Origin: Stappia sp.
GTDB taxonomy: Bacteria; Pseudomonadota; Alphaproteobacteria; Rhizobiales; Stappiaceae
Length of the DNA stretch: 64,000 nt
NCBI RefSeq assembly: GCF_040110915.1
Contig: NZ_CP157793.1
Location: forward strand, 4,485,001-4,549,000
Direction of reading: 5' to 3'
The position numbers were made by a program, and so were the translations under genes. Of the stretch, positions 19,749 through 28,819 are shown piece by piece. Below the pieces are notes generated by a model. The model made no database searches, was not told where the DNA came from, and worked only from the letters and a program-made list of their open reading frames with translations. Each line of letters opens with the position of its first letter. The stretch's first letter is position 1.

Positions 19749-21122
19749 ATGCGGATTTGGGCGACGGCGGCTTTGCTGGAGAGCGGATGGGCGCGGGACG
19801 TGTCGGTCGAGATCGGCGCCGACGGGCGGATCGCGTCGGTGGCGCAGGGGGATGCGGGAGGCCGGGCGCGCGCCGATGCGGCGGTCGAGGTGCTGCTGCC
19901 CGCGCCCGGCAATCTCCATTCGCATGCCTTTCAGCGCGCGATGGCGGGCCTGAGCGAGCGGCGCGGTCCCGGCACGCATGACACCTTCTGGACCTGGCGG
20001 GATCTGATGTACCGCTTCCTCGCCGGCTTCACGCCCGAGGAGATCGAGGCGGTCGCCGCCTTCGTGCAGATGGAAATGCTGGAAGCCGGCTATGCGGCCT
20101 CCGCCGAATTCCACTATGTGCACAACCAGGCCGACGGCACGCCCTATGACGACGCCGCGATCCTCGCGCGCCGGATCGCCGCCGCGTCCGAAACCTCGGG
20201 CATCGGCCTGACGCTGCTGCCCGTCTACTACGAGGTCGGCGGGCTCGACGCGCGCCCGCTCGCCGGCGGGCAGCGCCGCTTCCGGACCGATCTCGACCAT
20301 TATGCCGCGATCCTGGAGGGCGCCGAGGCGGCCGTGCGCGCCCTGCCGGGCGATGCGCGCCTCGGGATCGCGCCGCATTCGCTGCGCGCGGTGCCATCGG
20401 CGGCGCTGGCCGAGCTTGTGACCTGGCGGCCCGACGCGCCGCTGCACATGCATATCGCCGAGCAGACCGGCGAGGTGGAGGAGGTGCGCGCGGCGACCGG
20501 AAAGCGCCCGGTGGAGTGGCTGTTCGACACGCATGCGGTCGACGACCGCTGGTGCCTGATCCATTGCACGCATCTGACCGAGGACGAGCGGCGCGCGCTG
20601 GCGACGAGCGGCGCGGTCGCCGGACTGTGCCCGATCACAGAATCGAGCCTCGGCGATGGCATTTTCGATGGCGCGGCCTATCTCGCCGAGGGCGGGACGC
20701 TGGGGGTCGGCTCCGATTCCAACATCCGCATCGCCCTGTCGGAGGAGCTGCGCACGCTGGAGTACTCGCAGCGTCTGCGCGATCGTCACCGCGCCGTGCT
20801 CGCCACCGCCGAGCGCTCCTGCGGGCGCCGGCTGTACGACGAGGCCCTCGTCGGCGGCGCGCGGGCGCTCGGGCGCGACAGCGGGGCGATCCGTCAAGGC
20901 GCCTTCGCCGATCTGCTTGCACTCGACGCCGGCTCGGTGCATCTGGAAGGCCTTGCCGGCGACGATCTGCTCGACGCCTGGATCTTCGCCGGCGACGACA
21001 CGCTCGTGCGCGACGTGTGGTCGGCCGGCCGGCATCTGGTGCAAGGCGGCCGCCACGTGCGGCGCGACGCGATCGAGGCGGGCTATCGCAAGGCCATGCG
21101 CAAGCTGAAGGAGACCCTTTGA
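19749..21122 (+). CDS. hutF: Formimidoylglutamate deiminase
   Basis: Fourth step: deaminates N-formimino-L-glutamate to N-formyl-L-glutamate, the substrate of HutG. A 457-residue amidohydrolase with the zinc-binding GNLHSHAFQRAMAGLSER motif, HTFWTWRDLMYRF-like segment after it, the PVYYEVGGLDARP substrate loop, HMHIAEQTGEVEE, HCTHLTEDE and GSDSNIRIALSEELR. The ATG start follows AAGGGG by six bases. It is the first gene of the plus-strand hut arm and its TGA overlaps the hutC TTG start, so enzyme and repressor are co-translated. Confidence 0.96.
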   Translation: MRIWATAALLESGWARDVSVEIGADGRIASVAQGDAGGRARADAAVEVLLPAPGNLHSHAFQRAMAGLSERRGPGTHDTFWTWRDLMYRFLAGFTPEEIEAVAAFVQMEMLEAGYAASAEFHYVHNQADGTPYDDAAILARRIAAASETSGIGLTLLPVYYEVGGLDARPLAGGQRRFRTDLDHYAAILEGAEAAVRALPGDARLGIAPHSLRAVPSAALAELVTWRPDAPLHMHIAEQTGEVEEVRAATGKRPVEWLFDTHAVDDRWCLIHCTHLTEDERRALATSGAVAGLCPITESSLGDGIFDGAAYLAEGGTLGVGSDSNIRIALSEELRTLEYSQRLRDRHRAVLATAERSCGRRLYDEALVGGARALGRDSGAIRQGAFADLLALDAGSVHLEGLAGDDLLDAWIFAGDDTLVRDVWSAGRHLVQGGRHVRRDAIEAGYRKAMRKLKETL

Positions 21123-21889
21123 CCGACCCACTTGGCCCAATCGGCAGCCCCGTCGGCGTCCCCGTCGACAAACCTGCCGACGGTCCGCCCGAACAGCGCG
21201 CCCTGGTCTCGTTCCGCACGATCAAGACCGAGATCCTGCGCCGGATCCGCGACCGCGTCTGGCAGCCGGGGGAGCTCATTCCCGGCGAGGAGGATCTCGC
21301 GCGCGAGTTCGGCTGTGCCCGGGTGACGGTCAACCGGGCGCTGCGCGAGCTGGCGGACATCGGCGTGGTGGAGCGCAAGCGCCGCGCCGGCACGCGCATC
21401 GCCGAACATCCCTTGCGCGAGGCGCGGCTGGAAATCCCCATCGTGCGCGACGAGGTCGAGGGGCGCGGCGCGATCTATCGCTTCACCGTGCTCACGCGCG
21501 AGACGCTGCCCGCGCCCGAGGCGGTTTCGGCGCATCTCGACCTGCCGGCCGGGACGGCGATGCTGCATCTGCGCTGCCTGCATTTCGCAAACAATCGACC
21601 CTGGGCCTATGAGGACCGCTGGATCAACCTCGCCGCCGTGCCCGACATCGCCGGCGAGCCCTTCACCGGCATGAGCCCCAACGAATGGCTGGTGAAGAAC
21701 GCGCCCTTCTCGGAGATGGAGATTTCGCTCGGCGCGACGGCCGCCACGGCGGAAGAGGCGGAACTTCTGGCTCTGTCGCCCGGCGATCCGCTGTTCGTCT
21801 TCGAGCGCACCACCTGGCTGCTCGACCAGCCGATCACCCAGGTGCGGATGCTGCACCGAAGCGATTATCGCATGGTGTCGCGCGTCTGA
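21119..21889 (+). CDS. hutC: Histidine utilisation repressor (GntR/HutC family)
   Basis: Represses the hut genes until urocanate binds (known for the family). The 256-residue product has an N-terminal GntR winged helix-turn-helix at about 25-90 (PGELIPGEEDLAREFGCARV, VNRALRELADIGVVERKR) and a UTRA ligand domain at about 105-245 (LHLRCLHFANNRPWAYEDRW, NEWLVKNAPFSEMEISLGA). The start is taken as TTG 21119, which has GGAG five bases upstream and overlaps the hutF stop as TTGA; no ATG or GTG fits better. Its 3' end is part of a short hairpin duplicated 36 bp downstream. Likely target: the palindrome between hutI and hutF. Confidence 0.93.
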   Translation: MTDPLGPIGSPVGVPVDKPADGPPEQRALVSFRTIKTEILRRIRDRVWQPGELIPGEEDLAREFGCARVTVNRALRELADIGVVERKRRAGTRIAEHPLREARLEIPIVRDEVEGRGAIYRFTVLTRETLPAPEAVSAHLDLPAGTAMLHLRCLHFANNRPWAYEDRWINLAAVPDIAGEPFTGMSPNEWLVKNAPFSEMEISLGATAATAEEAELLALSPGDPLFVFERTTWLLDQPITQVRMLHRSDYRMVSRV

Positions 21890-21932
21890 CGCGCGCAAAG
21901 GCATCGCGGGTTGTCGCGCGTCTGATGCGCGC
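21876..21932 (+). terminator. Tandem hairpins at the hutC 3' end
   Basis: GCGCGTC-T-GACGCGC spans the hutC stop codon (21876-21896 block), and a 20-of-21 copy of the same block lies at 21912-21932. Each forms a 7-bp GC hairpin with a tight turn (the second has one G-U pair). There is no T-run, so termination would be weak or Rho-assisted. The downstream gene starts about 100 bp later. Confidence 0.5.
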
Positions 21933-22038
21933 GCATGAGCCGCGTTGTTGAAACGCGCCGGCAAGCCGATCATACTCGTTTCACTGAAGAATGATCCGGG
22001 GCGCGCCCCCGGGCGCATCCTGTTGGGAGGAACCGCTC

Positions 22039-23076
22039 ATGATCCCCTTGAAGCCGCTTGCCATCGCCGCGACGGCGCTCCTGTGCGCCGGGCTGTCGCC
22101 CGCGCTCGCGCAGGACGTCACGCTGCGCGTCCATCACTTCCTGCCCGCCCCGGCGCCCGTGCCGAAGAACTTCATCACGCCCTGGGCGGAAAAGGTGATG
22201 GAGGAGTCCGACGGGCGGATCAAGGTCGAGGTCTATCCCTCCATGCAGCTTGGCGGCACGCCGCCGGCGCTCTTCGATCAGGCCCGGGACGGGGTGGTCG
22301 ACATCGTCTGGACGCTGCCCGGCTACACCCCCGGCCGTTTCCCCGGCACCGAGGCCTTCGAACTGCCGTTCATGCCGGCGCGGGCCGAGACGACCAGCCA
22401 GGCGCTCTGGGACTTCTACGAGAAGTATCTGACCGACGAGTTCAAGGACGTGCATGTGATCGCGCTGCATGTGCACGGCCCCGGCCTGCTGCACGTGAAG
22501 GGCGACGGCGTGTCGTCGCTTGAGGATATGCAGGGGCTGAAGCTGCGCGGGCCGACCCGCCAGACCAACGCGTTGCTCGACGCGCTCGGCGCGACGCCGG
22601 TCGGCATGCCGGTCCCGGCCATGCCCGAGGCGCTGTCGAAGGGGGTGATCGACGGCACGGTCGTGCCGTGGGAAGTCACCACGCCGCTCAAGGTCGCGGA
22701 ACTGGTCGACAGCCACACCGACTTCGAGGGGCCGCGCGGTCTCTACACCGCCGCCTTCGTCTTCGCCATGAACAAGGCCTCCTACGACCGGCTGCCGGAC
22801 GACCTGAAGGCCGTGATCGACGCCAACAGCGGGCGCGAGATCTCCAAGTGGGTCGGACGGGTGATGGACGAGGGCGACCAGCCCGGCATCGCCGCGGCGG
22901 AGGCCGCCGGCAACACCATCCGCATGCTGGACGCCGAGGAAGTGGCGCGCTGGAAGGCGGCGGCCGAACCGGTCATCGAAGCCTGGATCGCCGACGTCAC
23001 GGCGAAGGGGTATGACGGCGCGGCGATGGTCGAGGATGCCCGGGCGATGATCGCCGAGTATGCCGGCACCGACTGA
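22039..23076 (+). CDS. Orphan TRAP transporter substrate-binding protein (DctP family)
   Basis: A 345-residue periplasmic receptor with a Sec signal (MIPLKPLAIAATALLCAGL, cut after PALA). Mature VTLRVHHFLPAPAPVPKNFI, ADQ-like FDQARDGVVDIVWTLPGYTP, FELPFMPARAE, and LKLRGPTRQTNALLDALGA with PVPAMPEALSKGVIDGTVVP are typical DctP features. The start ATG 22039 has GGGAGG eight bases upstream; the frame opens at 21991 but the signal starts at 22039. No TRAP permease genes follow it; the nearest are dctQM in the opposite hut arm 9 kb away. It may feed that permease or one elsewhere. It lies between hutC and a flavin monooxygenase on the same strand. Confidence 0.9.
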   Translation: MIPLKPLAIAATALLCAGLSPALAQDVTLRVHHFLPAPAPVPKNFITPWAEKVMEESDGRIKVEVYPSMQLGGTPPALFDQARDGVVDIVWTLPGYTPGRFPGTEAFELPFMPARAETTSQALWDFYEKYLTDEFKDVHVIALHVHGPGLLHVKGDGVSSLEDMQGLKLRGPTRQTNALLDALGATPVGMPVPAMPEALSKGVIDGTVVPWEVTTPLKVAELVDSHTDFEGPRGLYTAAFVFAMNKASYDRLPDDLKAVIDANSGREISKWVGRVMDEGDQPGIAAAEAAGNTIRMLDAEEVARWKAAAEPVIEAWIADVTAKGYDGAAMVEDARAMIAEYAGTD

Positions 23077-23166
23077 GCCGTTTCCGCGCTCGCCCGGCCC
23101 GGCGGTGTCGTGCCGCCGGGCCTCGGGCGGAGCGCCGGCCCCGTTCCCGAAAACGAGATCGATCCC

Positions 23167-24483
23167 ATGACCGTTCTGATCGCCGGCGCAGGAATTGCCG
23201 GCCTCACCCTGGCGCTCAGCCTGGAGCGCATCGGCGTGCCCGTACGCGTTTTCGAGAGCGTGCGCGAGATCAAGCCGCTCGGCGTCGGCATCAATCTGCA
23301 ACCGCATGCCGTGCGCGAACTCGACGAGCTCGGTCTGATGGAGGGCCTCGACGGGATCGGGCTGCGCACGGCGGAGGTCGCCTATTTCTCCTCGCGCGGC
23401 CAGCCCATCTGGTCGGAGCCGCGCGGGCGCAACGCCGGCTATTCCTGGCCGCAGGTCTCCATCCATCGCGGCAAGCTGCAGATGCTGCTGCTGGAGACGG
23501 TGCGCGCGCGCCTCGGCGCGCAAGCCGTGCGCTGCGATGCCGCCGTGACCGGCTGGCGCGATCTCGGCGACGGCGTCGAGATCGATCTCGCCGACCGCGA
23601 CGGAAAGGCGCTTGGATCGGAGCGCGGCGCGATCTTCGTGGCCGCCGACGGCATTCATTCCTCGGCCCGCGCGGCGCTTTACCCGGACGAGGGGCCGCCG
23701 GTGTGGGGCGGCATCGTGATGTGGCGCGGCGTGACGCGCGGTCCCCGGTTCCTCACCGGGCGGAGCATGGCGATGTCGGGCTGCAAGCCGCGCAAGTTCG
23801 TGTGCTATCCGATCGAGGACATCACGCTGGAGGACGGCCGTCCGGGCTCGGTGATCAACTGGATCGCGGACCTGAGGCTGCCGCCGGATTATCTGTGGCG
23901 CCGCGAGGACTGGAATCGCCCCGGCGACCCGGCCGACTTCCTGCCCCGCTTCGCCGACTGGCATTTCGACTGGCTCGATATCCCGGCCGTGATTCGCGCC
24001 GCCGAAAGCATCTTCGAATATCCGATGGTCGACCGCGACCCGCTGCCGCGCTGGACCCATGGCGCCATGACGCTGCTGGGCGATGCGGCCCACCCCATGT
24101 ATCCCATCGGCTCCAACGGGGCGAGCCAGGCGATCCTCGACGCGCGGGTGCTGACGCGCGAGATCCTCGCCCATGGCACGACCCCGGCCGCACTCGCGGC
24201 CTATGAGGCGGAGCGCCGGCCCGCGACCGCGCGGATCGTGCTCGCCAACCGCGCCGACGGTCCCGACAAGATCCTCGACATCGTCGAGGCCCGGGCGCCG
24301 GACGGATTTGCCCGCATCGAGGACGTGCTGTCGCGCGAGGAACTGACCGAGACCGCCTCCGGCTACAAGCGGCTCGCCGGTTTCGACGTCGACGCGCTCA
24401 ACCGGCGCGCGTCCCTGGTGCCGCCCGGTGCGCGCCGCGCGGACGACGGAGCGGAGGGCGGCAAGGACGCGGCCGCGCGGTAG
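23167..24483 (+). CDS. FAD-dependent monooxygenase (PhzS/PHBH-like flavin oxidoreductase)
   Basis: A 438-residue class A flavoprotein hydroxylase. Seen: N-terminal dinucleotide-binding GAGIAGLTLALSLERIGVP followed by RVFES, the GVGINLQPHAVRELDELGL segment, a central VAADGIHSSARAALYP (DG motif), and the second FAD motif TLLGDAAHPMYPIGSNGASQ followed by AILDAR. The pattern GVGINLQPHAV is close to the methylphenazine-carboxylate monooxygenase (PhzS) group, but the substrate cannot be inferred; no phenazine genes are nearby. It starts 90 bp after the orphan TRAP receptor and may share its transcript, suggesting that the imported compound is hydroxylated (inference). Confidence 0.85.
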   Translation: MTVLIAGAGIAGLTLALSLERIGVPVRVFESVREIKPLGVGINLQPHAVRELDELGLMEGLDGIGLRTAEVAYFSSRGQPIWSEPRGRNAGYSWPQVSIHRGKLQMLLLETVRARLGAQAVRCDAAVTGWRDLGDGVEIDLADRDGKALGSERGAIFVAADGIHSSARAALYPDEGPPVWGGIVMWRGVTRGPRFLTGRSMAMSGCKPRKFVCYPIEDITLEDGRPGSVINWIADLRLPPDYLWRREDWNRPGDPADFLPRFADWHFDWLDIPAVIRAAESIFEYPMVDRDPLPRWTHGAMTLLGDAAHPMYPIGSNGASQAILDARVLTREILAHGTTPAALAAYEAERRPATARIVLANRADGPDKILDIVEARAPDGFARIEDVLSREELTETASGYKRLAGFDVDALNRRASLVPPGARRADDGAEGGKDAAAR

Positions 24484-24676
24484 CCGCGGTCCCGGCCGAC
24501 TGTCCCATTGACTGTACCGGGCGATGATCCGGTGCCCGTTTTTCCTGGGGTCGCAAGTTTTTCCCGGAAGTAAAGACGGCGTTAGGCGGTCAAGGCTTAG
24601 CCTGCCTGCTGACTTTGCGCCGAACTCTCTGCTTTCCACGGGCGAAAACACGCGAAACCGCGAGAAACCGGGTGTG

Positions 24677-26770
24677 ATGATCGACGTACTTGCGTGTATT
24701 TATCTTGAGCACAACCTGTTTCTGGTGGCCTGTGCCGCCGGTATTTGTGTCGCAGGGGCATGGATCAGTCTGCGTTTGTTCGCCCGTGCGCGGGATTCGG
24801 ATGGTTGGACCCGGGCCGGATGGCTCTTTCTGAACGGCGTGGCGGCCGGCTCGGCGATCTGGTGCACGCATTTCGTCTCGATGCTGGCCTATGAGACGCC
24901 GGCGCCGGTGTTCTTCGATCCCGTTCCGACGATCCTGTCGCTGTTCATCGCGATTGTCGGCACCGCGATCGGCTTCGGCGTGGCGAGCAGCGGCCGCTTT
25001 CCGCTGGCGCCGGAAGCCGGTGGCATGGTCATCGGCGCGGCCACGACGGCGATGCATTATCTTGGCATGCGCGGCTATCGCGTCGAAGGGCTGGTGTCCT
25101 GGGACGAGACCAGGGTGGTCTGGTCGGTGGTGCTGGCGCTGGCGCTGGGCGGGCTTGCGCTCAACCGCGCCATGCGCCCGGTGACGATCTGGTGCCGCTA
25201 CGGCGCGCTCGCCGTTTTCGTCGCGATGATCGTCAGCCTGCATTTCACCGGCATGTCCGCGCTGCGGATCGAGGTGCTCGGTCCGAGCGTTCCGCAGGAT
25301 GCGGACGCGCTTTGGGCGCTGGCGCTCTCCGTCATGGGGGTCGGCACCATGGTCGTCGGCATGGGGGTCGTCACCGCGCTGCTCGATCACCGAACCCGGG
25401 CCGTCGCGGATGCCGACCGCCTGCGTCTGTCGACCCGCGACCCGCTCACCGGGTTGGGCAACCGCACGACCTTTCTTCAGGTTCTGAGCGAGGCCTGCGC
25501 CTGGAGCGACACCGGCGGCGGGCGGGTGTTTCTGGCGCTCGTCGACCTCGACGACTTCAAGACGCTCAACGATCTGCGCGGACAATCCGCCGGCGACGCC
25601 TATCTGGCGGCGCTGGGCGCGCGCATTCGCGACGACATGGGCGTGGGCGAATGCGCCATCCGGCTCGGCGGCGACGAATTCGCGATCGTCGCCCGGGTGC
25701 CGGCGACGCAGGATCTTCAATCGTTTCTCACCCGGATGCGCGATCTCGTCTGCGCGCCGGTGCGCGCGTCCGGCACGCTGCTCGGCTGTTCGGCCAGCCT
25801 CGGCGGGGGCGCCTATCCCGACCACGGTCTGTCCGCCCAGGATCTGCACGCCAACACGGCGCTGGCGCTCTCCCGCGCCAAGGCCAACAGTCTCGGCGAC
25901 ATCGAGATCTGCGACACCTCCATCGACGATCGCGAGCGTCGCCGCCGCGCGCTCTCCGTCGATCTGCGCACCGTCGTCGACCGCGACGAGCTGCATCTGG
26001 TGTTCCAGCCGCAGCTCGATCTCGAGACCGGCCGTTGCAACGGGGCCGAGGCGCTCCTGCGCTGGAGGCATCCGGACTTCGGACCGGTGTCGCCGGCCGA
26101 TTTCATCCCGCTGGCCGAGGACAACGGCGCGATCCTGCAGATCGGCGACTGGGTCCTGTGCGAGGCCTGCCGGGCGGCTGCGACCTGGACGCGGCCCCTG
26201 CATCTGGGGGTGAACCTGTCGGCGGTGCAGCTGATGCGCGGCGATCTGCCCGAGCGCGTCGCCGCGATCCTCGCCGATACGGGCCTGCCCGCCGAGCGCC
26301 TCGAACTCGAGGTGACGGAAACCGCGCTGATGGCGAGCCCGGAGAAAAACATCGCCGTGCTCGCGGCGCTGCGCGCGCTCGGCGTGTCGGTCACGCTGGA
26401 CGATTTCGGCACCGGCTACTCCGCGCTGGCCAGTCTGCGCAGCTTCCCCTTCGACCGGCTGAAACTGGATCGCGGCTTCATCAACGATCTGGTGAGTTGC
26501 GAAAGCGCCCGGGCCATCGTCCATTCGGTCATCATGCTCGGACAGTCGCTCAAGGTGCCCGTCGTGGCCGAAGGCGTCGAAACGCCCGACCAGCTCGCCT
26601 TCCTGCAGGGCGCGGGCTGCTCGACGGTGCAGGGGTTTCTCTATGCCCGGCCCATGGCGCCGGCCGATCTGATGCGTTTTGTCGAGGTGGAGAAGCACGG
26701 CGCGTCAAGTCTCGGTCCAGGGCGGGTCGCAGAGGTCCCGAGCTCCGGGTTTCGCGCCGTGACTACGTAA
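24677..26770 (+). CDS. MHYT-GGDEF-EAL cyclic-di-GMP regulator
   Basis: Membrane protein of 697 residues. The N-terminal MHYT sensor domain (1-240) has its repeated motifs WCTHFVSMLAYE, AMHYLGMRGY and LHFTGMSALR, which may bind a metal or sense oxygen/CO/NO (family proposal). A GGDEF domain follows with GGDEF intact at 331-335 (after DPLTGLGNRT), then an EAL domain with E458-A-L and the catalytic-type motifs NLSAVQL, EVTETAL, DDFGTGYSAL (575-) and VVAEGVET. Both enzyme sites look intact, so it could make or break cyclic-di-GMP. Start ATG 24677 (or GTG 24674) puts the first helix at the N-terminus as in relatives; the frame opens at 24524. Cyclic-di-GMP often controls adhesins and exopolysaccharide, both present in this window. 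Confidence 0.9.
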   Translation: MIDVLACIYLEHNLFLVACAAGICVAGAWISLRLFARARDSDGWTRAGWLFLNGVAAGSAIWCTHFVSMLAYETPAPVFFDPVPTILSLFIAIVGTAIGFGVASSGRFPLAPEAGGMVIGAATTAMHYLGMRGYRVEGLVSWDETRVVWSVVLALALGGLALNRAMRPVTIWCRYGALAVFVAMIVSLHFTGMSALRIEVLGPSVPQDADALWALALSVMGVGTMVVGMGVVTALLDHRTRAVADADRLRLSTRDPLTGLGNRTTFLQVLSEACAWSDTGGGRVFLALVDLDDFKTLNDLRGQSAGDAYLAALGARIRDDMGVGECAIRLGGDEFAIVARVPATQDLQSFLTRMRDLVCAPVRASGTLLGCSASLGGGAYPDHGLSAQDLHANTALALSRAKANSLGDIEICDTSIDDRERRRRALSVDLRTVVDRDELHLVFQPQLDLETGRCNGAEALLRWRHPDFGPVSPADFIPLAEDNGAILQIGDWVLCEACRAAATWTRPLHLGVNLSAVQLMRGDLPERVAAILADTGLPAERLELEVTETALMASPEKNIAVLAALRALGVSVTLDDFGTGYSALASLRSFPFDRLKLDRGFINDLVSCESARAIVHSVIMLGQSLKVPVVAEGVETPDQLAFLQGAGCSTVQGFLYARPMAPADLMRFVEVEKHGASSLGPGRVAEVPSSGFRAVTT

Positions 26771-26867
26771 ATATGATTACTGCACTCCACATTTGAATTA
26801 TTCTAAACTATTGACTTAAAACGAGAAAAATCTTGACGTAATCTCTCATGTATTGCTAGCTGCGGTC

Positions 26868-26879
26868 GTGCGGCCGCAC
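26868..26879. promoter_or_regulatory. Perfect 12-bp palindrome upstream of the Cys-rich gene
   Basis: GTGCGGCCGCAC follows a 90-bp AT-rich stretch (26771-26865) that contains TTGACT and TTGACG hexamers. It sits about 50 bp before the next start codon, where an operator would be expected. It could also be an RNA hairpin. Confidence 0.35.
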
Positions 26880-26929
26880 CGGCCGCCCTTTGATGGCGGG
26901 GCCTTGACCCCCGTCGATTGGGGGTTGCG

Positions 26930-27436
26930 ATGAACATGCGAGTGGATTTCCCCGCGCCCGACGCCTGCACGGGCGGCGAGGCCGAGCATCTGGTCGTCGA
27001 GGGCCTGCGGCGCTGGCTTGCCGGCTATCAGACCGGAAACATTTCCTGCTGGGAAGATGCGTGGAGCCTCTACGCCGGCCGCCTCGGCGTCGCCCGGGCC
27101 CGTGTCGCGGTGTCCGGTCTGTCCGCCTATGCGCGGGCGATCAACGGCTGGGCGAAATGCGGCTTCTGCCTGATGCCCCATGACTGCCCGCGCCGCTGCG
27201 CGCATGAGGCGATGGCCGTGGAGGCGCTCGCCGCATGGCAGCGCGGCAACCGCGAGGCGGCGACCGGAATTGTCGAGGAACTGGTCGTCTCGCCCGGGCT
27301 GCCGAGCACGCTGGAGGCCACGGCCTTCTTCGCCGACAGCCTGCGCCGCGTCGATTTGCGGCTCGTGTCGGCGGCGCTTCCGCCGGGCGCGCGCCAGATC
27401 CCGCGCACGCATGCCCCCTCCCTGACCCGTCACTGA
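26930..27436 (+). CDS. Cysteine-cluster protein of unknown function ahead of the imelysin cassette
   Basis: A 168-residue soluble protein that I cannot assign to a named family. It has a central cluster CGFCLMPHDCPRRC (C77, C80, C86, C90) plus C13 and C40, which could bind zinc, iron or an Fe-S centre. The rest looks helical and has no signal peptide or membrane helix. ATG 26930 is preceded by GGGGG; a second ATG lies at 26936 and TTG 26918 is also possible. It is followed 79 bp later by the iron-linked imelysin operon on the same strand, so a role as a metal sensor or regulator of that operon is conceivable but unproven. Confidence 0.65.
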   Translation: MNMRVDFPAPDACTGGEAEHLVVEGLRRWLAGYQTGNISCWEDAWSLYAGRLGVARARVAVSGLSAYARAINGWAKCGFCLMPHDCPRRCAHEAMAVEALAAWQRGNREAATGIVEELVVSPGLPSTLEATAFFADSLRRVDLRLVSAALPPGARQIPRTHAPSLTRH

Positions 27437-27515
27437 CTGACCCGTCACTGATCATCCCGAACCGGCCCCGTCCCCCGGCGTGCCGGTTGCCAATTCCGTC
27501 AAGAAAGGCGCCCTC

Positions 27516-28799
27516 ATGAAGAAGACCCGTCTGCTGGCAACGCTTGCCGTCGCCGCGCTCATCCCCTTCGCCAGTTCCCTTGCGTCTGGCGCATCCGCGG
27601 CGGAGCCGAAGGCGGTGCTCGACACCTATGCCGACATCGCCGCGGCGAAATACGCCGAATCCGTCACCACCGCCGAGGCCCTGTCCGCTGCGATCGACGC
27701 GCTGATCGCGACGCCGAACGCCGAAACGCTGGCCGCCGCGCGCACCGCCTGGATCGCGGCCCGTCGGCCCTACCAGCAGACCGAGGTCTATCGCTTCGGC
27801 AATGCGATGGTCGACGACTGGGAAGGCAAGGTGAACGCCTGGCCGCTCGACGAGGGGCTGATCGATTACGTCGACGCGAGCTACGGGTCGGAGTCGCCGG
27901 AAAACGCCTTCTACACCGCCAATGTGATCGCGAACCCGACGCTCAAGGTCGGCGGGCGCGAGATCGACGCGACCGAAATCACCCCGGCGCTGCTCGCCGA
28001 GGAGCTTCAGGAGGCGGGTGAGATCGAGGCCAATGTCGCCACCGGCTATCATGCGATCGAGTTCCTGCTGTGGGGGCAGGATCTGAACGGCACCGGGGCC
28101 GGTGCCGGCGCGCGACCGGCAACGGATTTCGACGTCGACAACTGCACCGGCGGCAATTGCGAGCGTCGGGTCGCCTATCTCAGGGCGGCGACCGACCTGC
28201 TGCTTGCGGATCTCAAGGAAATGGCGGCGGCCTGGACCGACGAGGGGGCCGCGCGCGCCGAGCTCATGGCCAAGGGCGAGGCGGGCGGTCTCGCCACCAT
28301 CCTCACCGGCATGGGCTCGCTCTCCTACGGCGAGCTTGCCGGCGAGCGCATGAAGCTCGGGCTCATGCTGCACGATCCGGAGGAAGAGCACGATTGCTTC
28401 TCCGACAACACCCACATGTCGCATCTCGACGATGTGATCGGCATCCGCAACGTCTGGCACGGCGCCTATGAGGGCTTCGACGGCAAGTCGGTGTCCGGCG
28501 CGGCGCTCAAGGATCTCGTGGCGGAGCGCGATGCCGCGCTCGCCGAGGAGCTGACCGTGAAGCTCGACGCCTCGCTGGCCCGCTTCGAGGCCCTGCGCGC
28601 GCGTGCCGAGACGGTCGAGGCCTACGATCAGATGATCGGCGAGGGCAACGCCGAGGGCAACGCGGCCGTGCAGGCGGCGATCGACGCGCTGATCGACCAG
28701 ACGCGCTCCATCGAGAAGGTCGTGCTGGCGCTCGACCTCGGCGACGTCGCCTTCGAGGGCTCCGACAGCCTCGACAATCCTGGCGCCGTCTTCCAGTAA
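27516..28799 (+). CDS. Imelysin-family iron-regulated periplasmic protein (IrpA-like)
   Basis: A 427-residue exported protein of the imelysin/EfeO-related family (COG3487 type), thought to take part in iron acquisition. It has a Sec signal ending ASGASAAEP, then a helical body with the hallmark GxHxxE motif G177-Y-H-A-I-E182 in GYHAIEFLLWGQDLNG, a CTGGNCERR disulfide-like pair, and the second conserved block SYGELAGERMKLGL with HDCFSDNTHMSHLDDVIGI. The ATG follows AAAGG at seven bases. It heads a four-gene cassette with a di-heme cytochrome, a second imelysin and a DUF1513 protein, a set that recurs in proteobacteria (COG3487-3490). Confidence 0.92.
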   Translation: MKKTRLLATLAVAALIPFASSLASGASAAEPKAVLDTYADIAAAKYAESVTTAEALSAAIDALIATPNAETLAAARTAWIAARRPYQQTEVYRFGNAMVDDWEGKVNAWPLDEGLIDYVDASYGSESPENAFYTANVIANPTLKVGGREIDATEITPALLAEELQEAGEIEANVATGYHAIEFLLWGQDLNGTGAGAGARPATDFDVDNCTGGNCERRVAYLRAATDLLLADLKEMAAAWTDEGAARAELMAKGEAGGLATILTGMGSLSYGELAGERMKLGLMLHDPEEEHDCFSDNTHMSHLDDVIGIRNVWHGAYEGFDGKSVSGAALKDLVAERDAALAEELTVKLDASLARFEALRARAETVEAYDQMIGEGNAEGNAAVQAAIDALIDQTRSIEKVVLALDLGDVAFEGSDSLDNPGAVFQ

Positions 28800-28819
28800 G
28801 ACGCAGGCCGAAAGAAACC

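Noticed and set aside
24524..24676. N-terminal extension of the MHYT protein by 51 residues
   Set aside because: The extension is polar and lacks family similarity; the first membrane helix follows the ATG at 24677.
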